NCBI GenBank assembly: GCA_036674765.1
Contig: JARVKI010000117.1
Span: forward strand, 61,439-125,438
Direction of reading: 5' to 3'
DNA length: 64,000 nt
DNA from: Seiridium cupressi
Lineage: Eukaryota; Ascomycota; Sordariomycetes; Amphisphaeriales; Sporocadaceae
Shown here: positions 1-11,405 of the stretch, piece by piece
Position numbering within the stretch: the stretch's first letter is position 1
Layout: each line of letters starts with the position of its first letter
Notes under the pieces: generated by a model
What the model saw: the letters and a program-made list of their open reading frames with translations, nothing else
Databases searched by the model: none
What the model was told of the DNA's origin: nothing
Made by a program: the position numbers and the translations under genes

Positions 1-900
1 AGGAAGCGGGATTGAAGCTGAAACCAACTTCATCCTCATCCTGATCTTGGCTGCAGGTTCTCTTGATTTCGTTAATCTGTTGATGGTCAGCTAAAGATAC
101 AGGATGTCATGGGCTCTATATCGCCGTAACAGTCACGATGAGGCACTGGCAATGGGCGAATGTTTGGGTGTAAATGCGGACAGGACAGACTGCTGAAACA
201 CACCTCCTGAAGTACCACATCCCAATCATTGCCGCCAAGGTATACGGAATGAATCCCGTCCATTACTGTTTTTCCGACCCCCACTTCATGAGTCTCTGGC
301 GCCGCGGCAGACGCGGCCGGCCCTGTCTCAGGCTCAGAACTTTCGGGGGTATACACCGCATCGCTGCTGGACGAGTACATCTTTCCGCGTTCTGTAACTA
401 ATTTCCTTACCATCTCTTCCAATCGGTCGATGCGCTGTCGCATGGCGTTCCCATTCGTCGAGCCCTGGGCCTGAGGTGAGGGCCCATTCTTAGGTCCATG
501 GAACATACAGTTCTCGTGCTCATTACGGGCAGCGCAATTTTGACAGGGTTTCACTCGGTTGCATTTCAGTCTAGACCTCAGTTAGAAACTACATTGCGGA
601 AACAAGTCGCCCCCGACGCTAGAATAATCAGTCTTACTTCCTGGTCCGACAAGGATCACATGACAAAGGAATGCGGGCGCGCCTGTTAGATCGCTGAGGC
701 TGCTTCATGGCCTGAATCGGCATTCTGACTTCTTGAGACTGCATAGCTGTAGGAAGTTGTCGAATCCAGGCCGTGTTCTTCTCCATGGGGATGACTGAGG
801 CAACTAGAGCCTTGGTAGGATCATCACCGGCCACGTGACTGTTAAGTCCGCGGAGATGACATCCGGCTCCGGTAGTGCCCCGGGTGGTTGCCAAATCCAT
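1..900 (-). CDS. Zn2Cys6 transcription factor, 5' part (runs off left edge)
   Basis: Three exons on the minus strand: 900-638, 570-204 and 76-1, where the gene leaves the window. Exon 1 ends in CDPCRTRK, and joining across a 67-bp intron (571-637) completes the binuclear cluster CDPCRTRKLKCNRVKPCQNC, the Gal4-type Zn2Cys6 DNA-binding motif. It is followed by a short linker and a coiled-coil-like dimerisation stretch (RIDRLEEMVRKLV). The second intron, about 77-203, is less certain; its acceptor was chosen because translation continues in frame into an acidic segment. The true start is uncertain: the ATG at 900 gives about 77 residues ahead of the cluster, while later in-frame ATGs would give a more usual short leader. 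The fungal-specific regulatory domain must lie to the left. The gene diverges from the SDR at 1150 across about 250 bp, so it may regulate it; that is inference. Confidence 0.8.
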
Positions 901-1062
901 GGGCTTGTGTTAGCTCAAACACTTCAAGCTCTTGAGTCGCACATCGGCGTAAACCAAAATGCTAAATATAATGGATTTCAGTTACTGGCTATTCACTAAG
1001 GCGTAGCAACCGCAGCTTATCACCGATAACCCCTCGGTCAGAACGACCCGATTAAGAGAACC

Positions 1063-1069
1063 TATAAAT
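1063..1069 (+). promoter_or_regulatory. TATA-like box upstream of the SDR gene
   Basis: TATAAAT lies 81 bp ahead of the ATG at 1150, a normal distance for a fungal core promoter. It sits in the 249-bp region shared with the divergent Zn2Cys6 gene. Confidence 0.4.
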
Positions 1070-1149
1070 GATGGGAAGCGACCACTGCAACTACGTTTCT
1101 TCTAAGTGTGCATGACGACTCAGCCACATAAAGTAGCAGACAGTAAAAC

Positions 1150-2206
1150 ATGCCTTCGTTCGCTAACTTCCTCCACACTCAGTTTATCCTGAGAATTCCA
1201 CTGCCATCCGCCTCCTTTGCCTCCAAGACTGTCATCGTTACTGGTGCCAATGGGGGTCTGGGCCAAGAAATCGTCAAGCACATTGTCCGTCTTGGCACGA
1301 GTAAAGTCATATTTGCTTGCCGCAGCCAGTCCCGGGGCGAACAAGCAAAACTAGAGATTGAGACTCTCCTGTCATGCAGTCCTGGCATCATCGAAGTGTG
1401 GGAGGTCGATCTCGAATGGCCCTCCTCGATCAAGAGCTTCGTCGACCGCGCCAGTACCCTGTCTCGGTTAGACGTCTTGATCAACAATGCAGGGATCCAA
1501 AGCGCTGCCTCGAAAACCGTTTTTGACACCGAGCGCACGCTCGCGGTGAACTGCATCGGCACCTACCTGCTCGCATTGCAGCTGATACCTAAGCTCAAGG
1601 AGACGGCCCATAACAACGAAGATACACCCCACATGACATTCGTAGGGTCAGCCCTCTACGATGTAGCGAACTATCCAGAAGAGCATGGAGATGATCTCTT
1701 TCTCTGGTTCAAGGATGAGTCGCATGTGAATCGTATGAATCAGTGAGACGAACCACAGCATCCCAGTGTTTGAAACAAGGGTCCTTTGCTAACAAGATTT
1801 AACTACAAATAGGTACAATCTCTCCAAGCTATTGCAACTTTATGCGGCCATCAAGCTGAGTAAGATTGTCGATCCGGCCGATACCACCCACCCGAATCCC
1901 ATCATCATTAACTCGCTCGCCCCCTGCTTCTGTAAAACTGGACTGCCAGGAGGGTTGACAGGTAGCCTCAAGATTGTCTTCAAGATCTTTGAATGGCTCA
2001 CGGCTCGCACCGCTGAAGAAGGCTCCCGGCTAGTGGTACAGGTGGCATCGGCAGGGCGGGAGACCCACGGTCTCTACATGCGGGCTGGCGCGGTACAGGA
2101 ATATGCTCCAATTGCCCAGAACGATAAGAGAGCGACATATGTCTGGGAGCTAATTTGTAAGAAACTGAAGAAGCTACAGCCGGGAATCCTGCAGAACTTG
2201 CATTGA
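1150..2206 (+). CDS. Short-chain dehydrogenase/reductase (SDR), two exons
   Basis: Exon 1 is 1150-1742, the intron 1743-1812 (70 bp, GTGAGA...ATAG) and exon 2 1813-2206, giving 328 residues. The classical SDR signature is complete: TGANGGLG dinucleotide-binding motif near residues 31-38, NNAG near residue 113, and the catalytic Tyr and Lys in YNLSK, which spans the exon junction. The correct restoration of YNLSK supports the splice sites. The layout matches fungal SDRs of the retinol dehydrogenase/WW-domain oxidoreductase-like type, which reduce or oxidise a carbonyl/alcohol with NAD(P)H. The substrate cannot be read from the sequence. The divergent Zn2Cys6 regulator suggests a small inducible unit. 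Confidence 0.85.
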
Positions 2207-2242
2207 AGTGTCAGTCGCCAGAATTTCCTGCTCTAGAAGGTC

Positions 2243-2791
2243 TCATTTTATAAACACAACTGGCTGGCAGGAGTATAGCAGGCTGTACAGTGGCAATGGC
2301 TTTCTTCTCACGTAGGTCGCCATAACCTTTACACTAAGTTCAAATCTGGCCAGATCAGTATCTTCACTCGTCAGTCCACCGAATAAAATTCCATAAACAT
2401 ATGTTTCTCCAGTTAGTTTATAATTTGAGCCATAGAGCCGCGAACTGTGTTTGTCCTCCGATAATTCAGGTCGAAGTATGAGTGGTATGTATGACACCGA
2501 GACTATCCATACTGTAGCACCGGGTTCCTTCACTCTGGGCTAAGACCATGATGACCTTCGTTTGCAACGAATAGCCCAATTCCCGACAAGGAAAATGTTG
2601 TCCCTCCCTCGGTAGAATTTAAAGGGGAACAGCTCAAGATCCAAGGCGCCAAGATCGGTCTGAATAGAACCGGAATAACTCGTTATAAACCCAGAGATTG
2701 ACAAGACTCGCATTTCCATTCGATTCACACCCCTGGTAGAACCGACAATTATCAACTCAATTCCCCGTGTCTGCTCAAAAGTCCATTGCAC
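2243..2791 (-). pseudogene. Relic of a HET-domain protein, C-terminal part
   Basis: Two open stretches, 2791-2540 and 2533-2243, lie in one frame and are separated by a single TAG. The second contains IPLILRPE followed by YKLTGETYVYGILFGG, which closely resembles the conserved tail of many fungal heterokaryon-incompatibility proteins (a hydrophobic LRP segment, then a G-E-x-Y-V-H-G-I-M-x-G-E type motif). The N-terminal HET domain is not recognisable upstream, so this is a truncated and interrupted fragment. The alternative is a chance open frame; the family-specific tail makes that less likely. Confidence 0.45.
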
Positions 2792-3970
2792 ATATGACCC
2801 AGTGTGTAATCAAGTTATAATGCTTTGGCTGCAATCGTGGCTTGCGGTTGATGTACAAATTTGTAAGACAATCCGGTGGAGTAGACTCTCGCGAGATGCT
2901 AGATTTTCAGTCTTAGATTACTTTATTTCATCTTTAGATTCTACATTTCAAATTACTGTTGAGCATATCCATCATCCAGAGCCTGCATCCCTTCAGTCGT
3001 CTCGACTATGGACTCGGAGCGCGGTCACCCAGACACTGAGACCTTCTTACTCCCTTTGCCATACACCAAGTCGATCTATTTATGTATTTGCTCTCCGTTT
3101 ATCGCCGAAGTGAATGGGCCTCTGGTCCACGTACGAAGCCACCAAAGTTCACCAGAATCACATGTCTTTCGGGGACTCTGGCTAGTTCTGGTAAGCTTTC
3201 GTCATCCGGTTCTATCGCTTCCTTCCTTATACCTCCTACAGCGTTGACGTCGATCCCTTGTGTATGTTCGATCAAAGCAACGCACTGCTGGTCATACATG
3301 CTCGGAACAATGGCATTCTGAACCATCTCATGACTACTCGTTAATCACTACCTGGTTTACTTGGAGGTCAACTTCAGCAAGAACTGTAATAATGGATGCG
3401 GAAGAAGCATTATGCTATGCGAAATCTAGCTAGACTATGATCGAATCAGATTGGGGGATCGCCAATGACGCGCGTAATTTTTGTCTTGTAGTCCGACATC
3501 ATTGATGGTAACACTGGCGGGAGAGGCTCATTCAAACTCGACTAGGTTTGACTCCCTACACTTCAGTCACATATATGTCCCATACTCTGCCGGCCGGTCT
3601 GGCCCCTCGACCGGTCTATATCGATGCTCCTGTAGGAGGTACGTTGGTGCTTGATCGATGCACCTCATTCGTCAGAACTCCGACATCGAACGAAACTGTT
3701 GCAATGTAAGCGAGGCGGCAGAAATAACTAGATACAGCGTCTATGTGCAGATTTGTTTATCAAGCAAGGACTACCTCGCTCAGTCCTGCCCCTTACCCCA
3801 TTTCTGAAAATCGGTAGGTTAAGCCTAGCACGGCTTGAGAACATACACAATTTGTCCACAAGAGTGGATCTCAGACTCATCTCAATAAACCTTGATTCCT
3901 TTAACCAAATACAGTATAACAAGGTCGATCTCTCAAACTAAGTATTTGCTAAGCCAACTAGCATCGTCCC
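2792..3970. other. Intergenic region with no recognisable gene
   Basis: Short open frames occur on both strands, but none carries a recognisable domain or supported splice structure. It may hold further decayed sequence belonging to the HET relic on its left. Confidence 0.4.
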
Positions 3971-4174
3971 TCAAGCTCCAAATTCAGCCTTGTTTTCTTC
4001 AACCCATCGAGAGAACGTAGTAGATGGTGTTCCGCTATACTTTTGGATGTTGCCGATGAATTCTTCATAAATAGGTCCTTGGTAGTCACCAATGCCTTTC
4101 CCGTCTTCCGCTCTAGCCTTGAGCATGCCGGTAAGAGCCTTTGCCCGAGCCACGGGGAGGCCGATCGTTTGTAA
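3971..4174 (-). pseudogene. Orphan 3' exon of an NmrA-like/NAD(P)-binding protein
   Basis: Read on the minus strand, a TTAG acceptor at 4175-4178 opens about 67 residues that end in GTPSTTFSRWVEENKAEF and a stop at 3971. A threonine-rich step followed by W-V-E-x-N-K-x-x-F is typical of the C-terminus of NmrA-like or NAD(P)H-binding oxidoreductases. No Rossmann-fold N-terminal part is present upstream, because the next gene on the same strand is a complete metallo-beta-lactamase. I read it as the stranded last exon of a lost gene. A spliced extension of the hydrolase transcript is possible but would need its stop codon removed. Confidence 0.35.
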
Positions 4175-4302
4175 CTAACAAGAAATGGCCGTTAGTCTGC
4201 TGGTGAGTGCCAATCCACATCTAGACCAGTGTCAAGCGACAGCATCATACCCTTGCCTCCACCCTAGCGATCGACCAAGGTTCTCTATACTGTTGTGTAG
4301 AA

Positions 4303-5262
4303 TCAGGCCGCTGTCTCATTGGATGGAACCACAGCCTGACAACCCAACCAAAGCACACCATGTCCAGCCCGGTTCGGGAACGCCTTTATCATGTTGTGAT
4401 ACAGCTCCTCAGCCGTCTTTGATACATTGACCAACTCGCTATAAGTCTCGATATAATTTTTGGTCTCGTTGATGTTGACAGCCCCATCGACTGCTCCTAG
4501 TCTATGGTGCGCGCCTATCACGATCGAAGGGTTGTATGCTGCCACCTTTTCCAGGGAAGCTACCCAAGCATCTCGCTGGCTCTGGCGCGGAGACTCTCTC
4601 ATCCACGGATGAACGTCATTATACACTATATCACCACAGACGGCCATTTCTAAGTCCGGAATCCAAAGGAACGTAGTGTTTTCTGTGTCCGAGTGGCCTA
4701 CATCAATAGCGTAGAATGAATGCCCCTCGAGTGCGAATGTGTTGTTCGCTAACGGCCTTGCTAGAACTTCGAAGGAGTCATCATCGATCTGGCCTGGAAA
4801 CGACTCTTGCCAGAAACTTCGATACTCTGGTGTCGATTGAGTGGCCATGAGGTCTACTGCGCTTTGCGTCGAAACGATGTCAACTCCGGGGAAGCGGGCT
4901 TTCAAGTACGCGAGGTTAAACCAATGGTCACCGTGGCCGTGAGTAATATAGATGGTGGCAAGACGCTTTACGCCGAGAACATCATCCAGCCAATCAGCAG
5001 TAGCGACTGCTTGATCATGAGTAAAGAGTACGTCGACAAGAACGGCCTCGGATTGGCCAGATATCAAGGTGATAACAGTGGGCTGCCAGAAACCTGTTGT
5101 TCCGTCGGGCAGTGTCTCGTTGACAGCTATAGCGGGAGTGTTGTAAAGGTCCGCACGTAACGGGCCCAATACTGCACTTGAAAACAAATTGTTACCGAGA
5201 AATGTGGACCTGAGAAGTGAGAATACCGAGGCCTTATTGAAGAGAGTTTGGAGGAGTGTCAT
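4303..5262 (-). CDS. Metallo-beta-lactamase-fold hydrolase
   Basis: A single-exon gene of 319 residues starting at the ATG at 5262. The zinc-binding signature is clear: THGHGDHW near residue 107 (HxHxDH), a further His in DVGHSDTEN, the bridging Asp in AVCGDIVYND, and a C-terminal GAHH. The N-terminal stretch is mildly hydrophobic but is not a convincing signal peptide. The family includes glyoxalase II-like hydrolases and the discrete thioesterases of some fungal polyketide pathways. No polyketide synthase is in the window, so a secondary-metabolite role is not supported here. A poly-A tract lies just upstream of the start (about 5330-5341). Confidence 0.85.
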   Translation of the reverse strand: MTLLQTLFNKASVFSLLRSTFLGNNLFSSAVLGPLRADLYNTPAIAVNETLPDGTTGFWQPTVITLISGQSEAVLVDVLFTHDQAVATADWLDDVLGVKRLATIYITHGHGDHWFNLAYLKARFPGVDIVSTQSAVDLMATQSTPEYRSFWQESFPGQIDDDSFEVLARPLANNTFALEGHSFYAIDVGHSDTENTTFLWIPDLEMAVCGDIVYNDVHPWMRESPRQSQRDAWVASLEKVAAYNPSIVIGAHHRLGAVDGAVNINETKNYIETYSELVNVSKTAEELYHNMIKAFPNRAGHGVLWLGCQAVVPSNETAA

Positions 5263-6951
5263 AGTTCCGGGACTTTTCCAGTAAGCGGGTTACGTAAACT
5301 GTGGAATTGAGCGTCAAGTTGGAGTAGCAAAAAAAAAAAAACAGAATGGGGGGATGAGGTATATTTATGTCCCTTTACCGAAAATAATATCATGGCGAGC
5401 TTCTGGTCCAGGATTGACACAACAGTGTGTGATGTGTATCAGCGACGTGCATTAGCGTCTATGGGTTGCCACTTTTTGTTTGCCACCTAACAGACATGAC
5501 TACAATGTATCTCCTGGTTCCCTGATTGCATTCTAGCCTTTGAGCATAACGGTGTACAGTCACAGAACCTCTTTTTATAATGTGCCAAAGTCATGCCTAA
5601 CAAGTAAGTAGTGACAGTTGGTTTGATGGACCGTGGTATTAGAGGCGGCGCCTTCGAAGTAGTAGTTGGCATCGATACATGACTCCAGTATATCTTTCTT
5701 CGCAGGATGAAGAAATTTGTGCAGTCTCACTGCTGCTTGCTGCACTACTATTCGCTCAGATAAACACGCTCTTTCAGAAAGCGGGGAAGGGCGGGTTTCC
5801 ACCATGCATGTGTCAATTACTGCTTACGAGAGCATCTTGTTCGCCCCTGCAAGTGTAAGTGTGAAATGATAACTGTGATGGATATCAAACTTGACTGTTA
5901 GCCTACCGAAAAGACGGTTGGAACCCGGATTTTATAGACAACAACATCGATTGTCAGTAGACTTGACGTACTAGTTTTGTTGGCACATCAGTATATCTTT
6001 AATATGGATTTGCACGACGAGGGGTAATCACTAGACATTTAGTAGGTTTGTAGACTGCCATGCAGAGTTTTCAAAGGTTCTTGTACTGTAAAACGGTATG
6101 TCAGCGATTACACGGCAAGCTTCGAGGCCGTATCGAGTCACTCCATATCCATTTCAAAGCTTTATGCACGTATAGAGAATCCGGTCGTCACCGCGGAAGG
6201 GCGGTAAGGAAAACTGCAGTCGGGCTGATCCCGAAGGGTGCTTGGTAGCCAATAAGGAAGGAAGCAGAACAAATTTCTCTGCCTGACCGACCTCATGCTT
6301 TAACCTTGCAGACACGTACTAACCCGTGCCACTTTACGCTTGGTTGGTCCATAGCAGCCAGCGCGATCTGTATGAGACTGACACTGGAGCCGCTTTGAGC
6401 CATGCCAAGTCCACAGATGCGTCATGTCTATGCCGAGCGGGAGCGTTCCATGTCTTTCTTCCCCTAGGACAGTGACCTCTGGTCGGCTTAGAAGGTTACC
6501 ATGTTTAAGTGACTCGCCTTATTTCTCTAGACACATGAGATTCAATCCAATGAGCTGAAAACGCTTAAAACAATGAATTCTCGTATTCTCTCCGAACTTC
6601 ACAAACTGTCAACAGGAATATTAACCTGGTGGGCAAATGTTGCCGTCCCAAGAAATTAGTTCCTATCAAGGAGCCGGCAAATGTCAAGTTCAAATAACGG
6701 AGTAAGTCGGCACATATATAACCTTCTAAAAGTCAAAACTAATAATCCTAGCCAGCACCGTCTTTATTCTATACCAAACGGCAAACCCCAAACCATAATT
6801 GTAGCCACACATGGAGGCTTACGCCCAGTCTATGTATGTCACCGTAGCGAGACCCTAGCAACGATCCAGTCCCTCGATCGCCAGTTTGGGTGGGAGGAAT
6901 CTACTGAGGACTCGTACTCGCTTCAAACATCCGATCTCTTCAGATGGTCTG
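5263..6951. other. Intergenic region with no recognisable gene
   Basis: About 1.7 kb. It holds the short A-run near 5330 and scattered open frames of 60-140 codons with no recognisable domain. One plus-strand frame near 6681-7112 overlaps the 3' end of the esterase antisense and has the low-complexity Cys/His composition expected of a shadow of a Gly/Ser/Thr-rich tail. Confidence 0.4.
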
Positions 6952-8117
6952 TCAAAGAAGTGCTTGGGCTAGATAAACACCTAACAACCACCACACTGTT
7001 CGACCATAAGCGTGCCCCCCAGAGGGGCCAGAGCCACTATCGGTGTCATTGCCACTGCCACTGCCTGTGCCAGTGTCGTTGCCCCCGGAAGAGGCAGGGG
7101 TGCTGCCAGTGATATTCAAGGCGTATTTGCTGAAAAAATCAAGAATCATCGGAGTTGCATTGAAAGACGCCGTAGCGGTACCGCCATCGTCTTCTGCAAA
7201 TACCTGTGTCGTTGGCCACACATGTCCAATGCTGGTTCCATCGTACACATGGGAGACCAGGCCAAGAGTTGAACCGTCGCCGAACTGATATAATGTTGCC
7301 GATTTCGTGATCGACGTCGACGTGTTGGAAGTACTGAGGTTGTTCAGCGTCGCCCAGTTCTCGACCCAGTGCGGTATGGCAGGCAGGCAAGCGTCCCTTT
7401 TATCGCCATCACCATAGTATGGAATGACGGTATCATCTCCCCCGTGGAATTCTATTATAGGAATGTCGGCTCGACCAGGAGAGCATTGCATGTCCACAGT
7501 GTACGGGTCGCACCCGTTTTCTCCCTTCACGTAGAAAGCTCCCGAGACTGGCGCGAATGCAGCGATCCTCGTGGACAAGGTTTGGTCGCAGGCCAGAAGA
7601 CCTACCATTCCACCGCCTTGGGATTTCCCTGTAGCATATATGCGGGCCAAATCGATGCAGAATGAAGACTCCACGTCGTCTAGGATGTCGGACACATAAC
7701 CAACATCATCTGTGGTGCTGTCAGGGCTGACCTGCCATTGCTCCTGCAGCGGATTCCATTAGCAGTCGTCGCCCGGGAATCTGTTTTGGTATGGCTGCTT
7801 ACATTGACTGCCTCGGGATAAATGACGATATACTGATCATTGACGTGGGAATTGGTCAACTGATCAGATTCAAGCTGTATCTCGGCAGACTGGCCGGCAC
7901 CGTGAAATGACAGAACGACTGGTGACGAGGTCTGTGTCGAGTAGTTTGACGGCATTGAGATCAGATACGAACGTCCCGAAACGTTCCTAGTGCTGACTTC
8001 GCTAGAGAATGACCCGGCACTCTGCGAACAGCCCGAGGACGATGCATTCTGAGAGGCAGCGCTGGCGATGCTCCAAAGCAAGACGGTCGACAAGACCGAT
8101 GGTTGGAACAGCCTCAT
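6952..8117 (-). CDS. Secreted CE1-type (feruloyl/acetyl) esterase with GPI-like tail
   Basis: Exon 1 is 8117-7803 and exon 2 7743-6952, separated by a 59-bp intron (7744-7802, GTAAGC...TGCAG), giving 368 residues. I chose the ATG at 8117 because it opens directly into a signal peptide (MRLFQPSVLSTVLLW...ASA); an in-frame ATG at 8144 would add nine polar residues. The nucleophile elbow GKSQGGGM, the upstream SFHGAG oxyanion motif and a late GHVWPTT with a candidate catalytic His match the esterase family that includes feruloyl esterases and PHB depolymerase-like proteins. The C-terminus is a Gly/Ser/Asp-rich linker followed by a hydrophobic end (WWLLGVYLAQALL), as in GPI-anchored proteins. It probably acts on plant cell-wall esters at the cell surface. 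Confidence 0.8.
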
Positions 8118-8144
8118 GCTGTATGGCGTGGTTCGCGGGCGCAC

Positions 8145-9847
8145 TGCATCAAGGTAGGAATGAAAAAAGTCTTGGCAACGGCGGAACAGATCTCAAATGC
8201 CCAGCTCGTGCCTTAGAGTTTGAGCTAGTTAGATCTCCTATCTCAGGCGGATGCGGCGCAGCCAATCACACAGCACAGCCTCGGTGCTGATCTCCATCAG
8301 TGATTTGCTTGATAGGCCGTGCAGACGCTACGAGCGGGCCACGGCACAGGCGATTAGGCCCATGAAAAAAATCGCAGGGGCGCGACGGCCCGATGGGCAA
8401 TCTTGGAACCTGAAGTTGTTCCGCGCCGTGACAGATCAATGCGTCAATTGCGTCGAGAGTGAATGCAGGTGGAGCCCATTAATGTACGGCGCAACAGCAC
8501 TAAATGCAGGGACAGCCACGCACTGCGACAAATCAAAGCTCCAAGAGACGGTGCAACAGTATACATAAATGGCAGAAAAGACGACTTTTCTCGGCGTAGT
8601 GCTTGCACGAGGTCCTCCATATTGTCTGGCGAGATTCTCCATATTGTCTGGAAGGACGCTCGCTGGCGCACAGCCACGGGCGTGGCGCGTTCCGGCTACC
8701 GGCAATCTTACAGATTGCGATAAATTGGAGAAGCCATCTTTCAGAGGTGCCTGGTGTTTAGCAGACCGTTCCAAGACAGATGAAAGGTAACGAAATGTCT
8801 CTGCCAACGAAATGGAGTACTTCGCCCTTATTCCACCCTGAACAGTGTCATATGAATAAGCACGGAGACGTTTCACCAGACACAAACTTGTGAAGGCATC
8901 GTACAGAAGCTTTCTACTCATTGACTGAAGCGTTCATCAGCCCTGCAGCTTGAGTGAATCTCAACTGCCGGAGCTATTGGCAATATTCCAGGCCAATGCC
9001 AACCTAAGGCCCGTCTACGACAGGTGCCTACTTTTCAAGTTTGGCCTTAAATACAGTGGGCCAACTTATGGAGTGGCGGCCGAAACATTGCCGACGACGA
9101 CCGAGTAAATTGCGCCCTTTTATACCGTATCCTTGAAGTTCCTGTCGTCATGGTAGGGAGGCAGCTGTTCGCTAGGGAATATGTAGCTACTTATCACTCC
9201 TAGCCAACGTGCAATCCGACAAGCCAATACACCTCATTGCTGTAGCGCTGCATGGGAAATCATGAGCTTAGTCGTGTCACGGACTGGCGCTGCCAGCTGA
9301 CAGCTCAGAGTATTTAGGTGGGAGCTCGGAGCTTAACTCCAGCTCCCTAACTTTTGCAATTTACACAATTCATGGGGCACCTTGAAGCGCTGATCCGTAA
9401 CAAGTCGCCGTGCGACCAAATCGTAGACGTATTATCCCCATTGGCGGATAATTTAAGCTGTACTTGAGTTCAATCATTTGCACAAAAGACCACCGAGTAG
9501 GGCTATTTTCGGGAAAAGAAATCCTGGAAACTTTGCAAACTCCAACATGAAACTCTTAAATGATTGATCTAAGATATAATTAGTAGCGTATTAAGGATAA
9601 TAACACATCAACCATCTGGTCTCGGCATCTGCGATCTCAACCACACTTCTGGATAGATGCATGCGGGCTGGCGGGGAACCCTACCGGAGACTCGGCTAGC
9701 CATCAAGGGTTAGTTCTTGGCGAAGGGGGGACTTCAAATCAGTGGCGTAGGTAAGATGATACTTATTGAAGTCGAGGACATTGTTCTTTCAAATATTGCT
9801 TGGCACTAGCATCCCCAATTGAAAGAAACTAGGAAGCAGAAATCGCG
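8145..9847. other. Intergenic region between divergent secreted-enzyme genes
   Basis: About 1.7 kb shared upstream sequence of the minus-strand esterase and plus-strand pectinase. No gene is supported. A 14-bp direct repeat (TCCATATTGTCTGG) occurs twice near 8615 and 8638. Open frames around 8436-8921 overlap on both strands and show no domain. Confidence 0.4.
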
Positions 9848-11405
9848 ATGTATTTTTCTATCCAACTCGCTCTCTTTTTTTCTACTACGGCGGCAGCCTA
9901 CTGGCTACCCGAGACTCTAGAATCTGTCAAAACGTGCCTCATCCCCAAGAACACCACTGGTGTAGACGATACGCCGACCATTGTGAGCACGGTCGCAGAG
10001 TGCGGCGATCGCTCTCGTGTCATATTCCAGAAAGGCCTCACCTATAATCTCATCACCCCGCTGAAGTTAAGCGCTCTCACCAACATCGAACTTGTCTTTG
10101 AGGGAAACGTATCGTTACCAGAAAATGTTACCTACGTGGAGACGGTAGTAAACAACACGAAGATCTATCCTGGACGTTGGATCAACTTCGCTGGGACCAA
10201 TGTCACGTTGACAGGAAGCAAGGACCCAGAAGATGGATGGTTCATTGGTAGGTTGAGTATCTTGCCGACCACAATTCAAATGGATACAACCAACGTTTAC
10301 CTGCTCAGGTCACGGAGAGTTGTGGTGGCCGGCTGGCGCCGCCAACAGTGCCAATAATGCCCGCCCACACTTCTTCTCTTTGAAGGTCGAGTATGTCATT
10401 TCGCCACGTGCGGACCAAATAAATTGACCCATGCTCACGCGCCTTTAGTTACCTCCGAGCTCGCGATCTCAAGGTGTGGAAGCCAGTAGCTTGGGTTTTC
10501 TCTATGGGTGGTAGCTACGTGTGGATGACGAACACTCTTATTGATGCAAAGTCCGACGACGGATTTCCATTCAACACGGGTTTGTCTTCAATATAAGTCC
10601 GCGCAATCTCGACCTACGGGCACTGATTGACAGCAGATGGTATCGATATGTCTGCGAGCAACTCGCTCATTGATGGGTTCACAATCTACAATGGCGATGA
10701 TCTGATCAATGTCTCCCCGCCTACGACCAACATCACCGTGCGCAACATGTACGCATCCGGTAGCCACGGTATCGCCGTTTCCTGCTCCAGCGGAACCGGT
10801 GGCGACTATCTTTTCGAGAACGCAATCGTTGAGGACTCCTTGTTTGGCGCTCGCTTCAAGGGGGGGCTAGGTACGACGTGCCAGTTGAGCAATGTGACCT
10901 GGTCGAATTTCACCATCACTAACACTACCTACCCCATTCACTTTATTGAGAACTACGTCGATCAAGAGACAGGGTTGTCACCAGGGGCCAATGTCAGTCT
11001 GGCCGCGTATGCTACTAACTTCTCCTGGGAGAACATAACCGGCCGCACTGGTGGGAGTCTTAGTGATGGTAGCTGTATCACAGATCCCTGTTGGAGTACC
11101 ACGCTTGGTAGGTTTCCGATTTGCAGCACTTTAACATGTCCAACTTCGCTGACTGTCTGCAGGCGACAGTACCGAGAAGGCGCTCTACCTTTTATGTACA
11201 GATGCAGACCACTGTAAGGACTTCCATTTTAAGAACATCGGGTTGGAAGGCTATGTAAGTTGCTTCTTCGCGAGTCCCTCTTCCCATGGAAGAATGTTCT
11301 GACCCTTCGCAGAATGGTGAGCCCGCGGGAATGGAGTGCACTGGCTTGAATGGAGTTGTTGGCATGGGTATTACTTGTACGAATAGCACAATTACTGTAG
11401 AATAG
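9848..11405 (+). CDS. GH28 pectinase (exo-polygalacturonase-like), six exons
   Basis: Exons at 9848-10247, 10309-10390, 10449-10579, 10637-11107, 11163-11254 and 11313-11405 give 422 residues; the introns are 55-61 bp with good donors and CAG or TAG ends. The N-terminus is a signal peptide (MYFSIQLALFFSTTAAAYW). The four GH28 signatures are present in order: NTDG (restored by the third splice), GDD in NGDDLINV, SHG in GSHGIAVSC, and RFK in place of RIK. RFKG is common in exo-acting members, so exo-polygalacturonase or a related exo-pectinase is more likely than endo. Many N-glycosylation sites and cysteines fit secretion. It would release galacturonic acid from pectin. Confidence 0.85.

Noticed and set aside
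3971..4174. Last exon of the metallo-beta-lactamase gene
   Set aside because: The hydrolase ends with its own stop at 4303 and has full family length; the fragment's tail belongs to another family.
6681..7112. Plus-strand Cys/His-rich protein
   Set aside because: It overlaps the esterase's Gly/Ser/Thr-rich 3' end antisense, and its CHCHC pattern is a shadow of that low-complexity coding.
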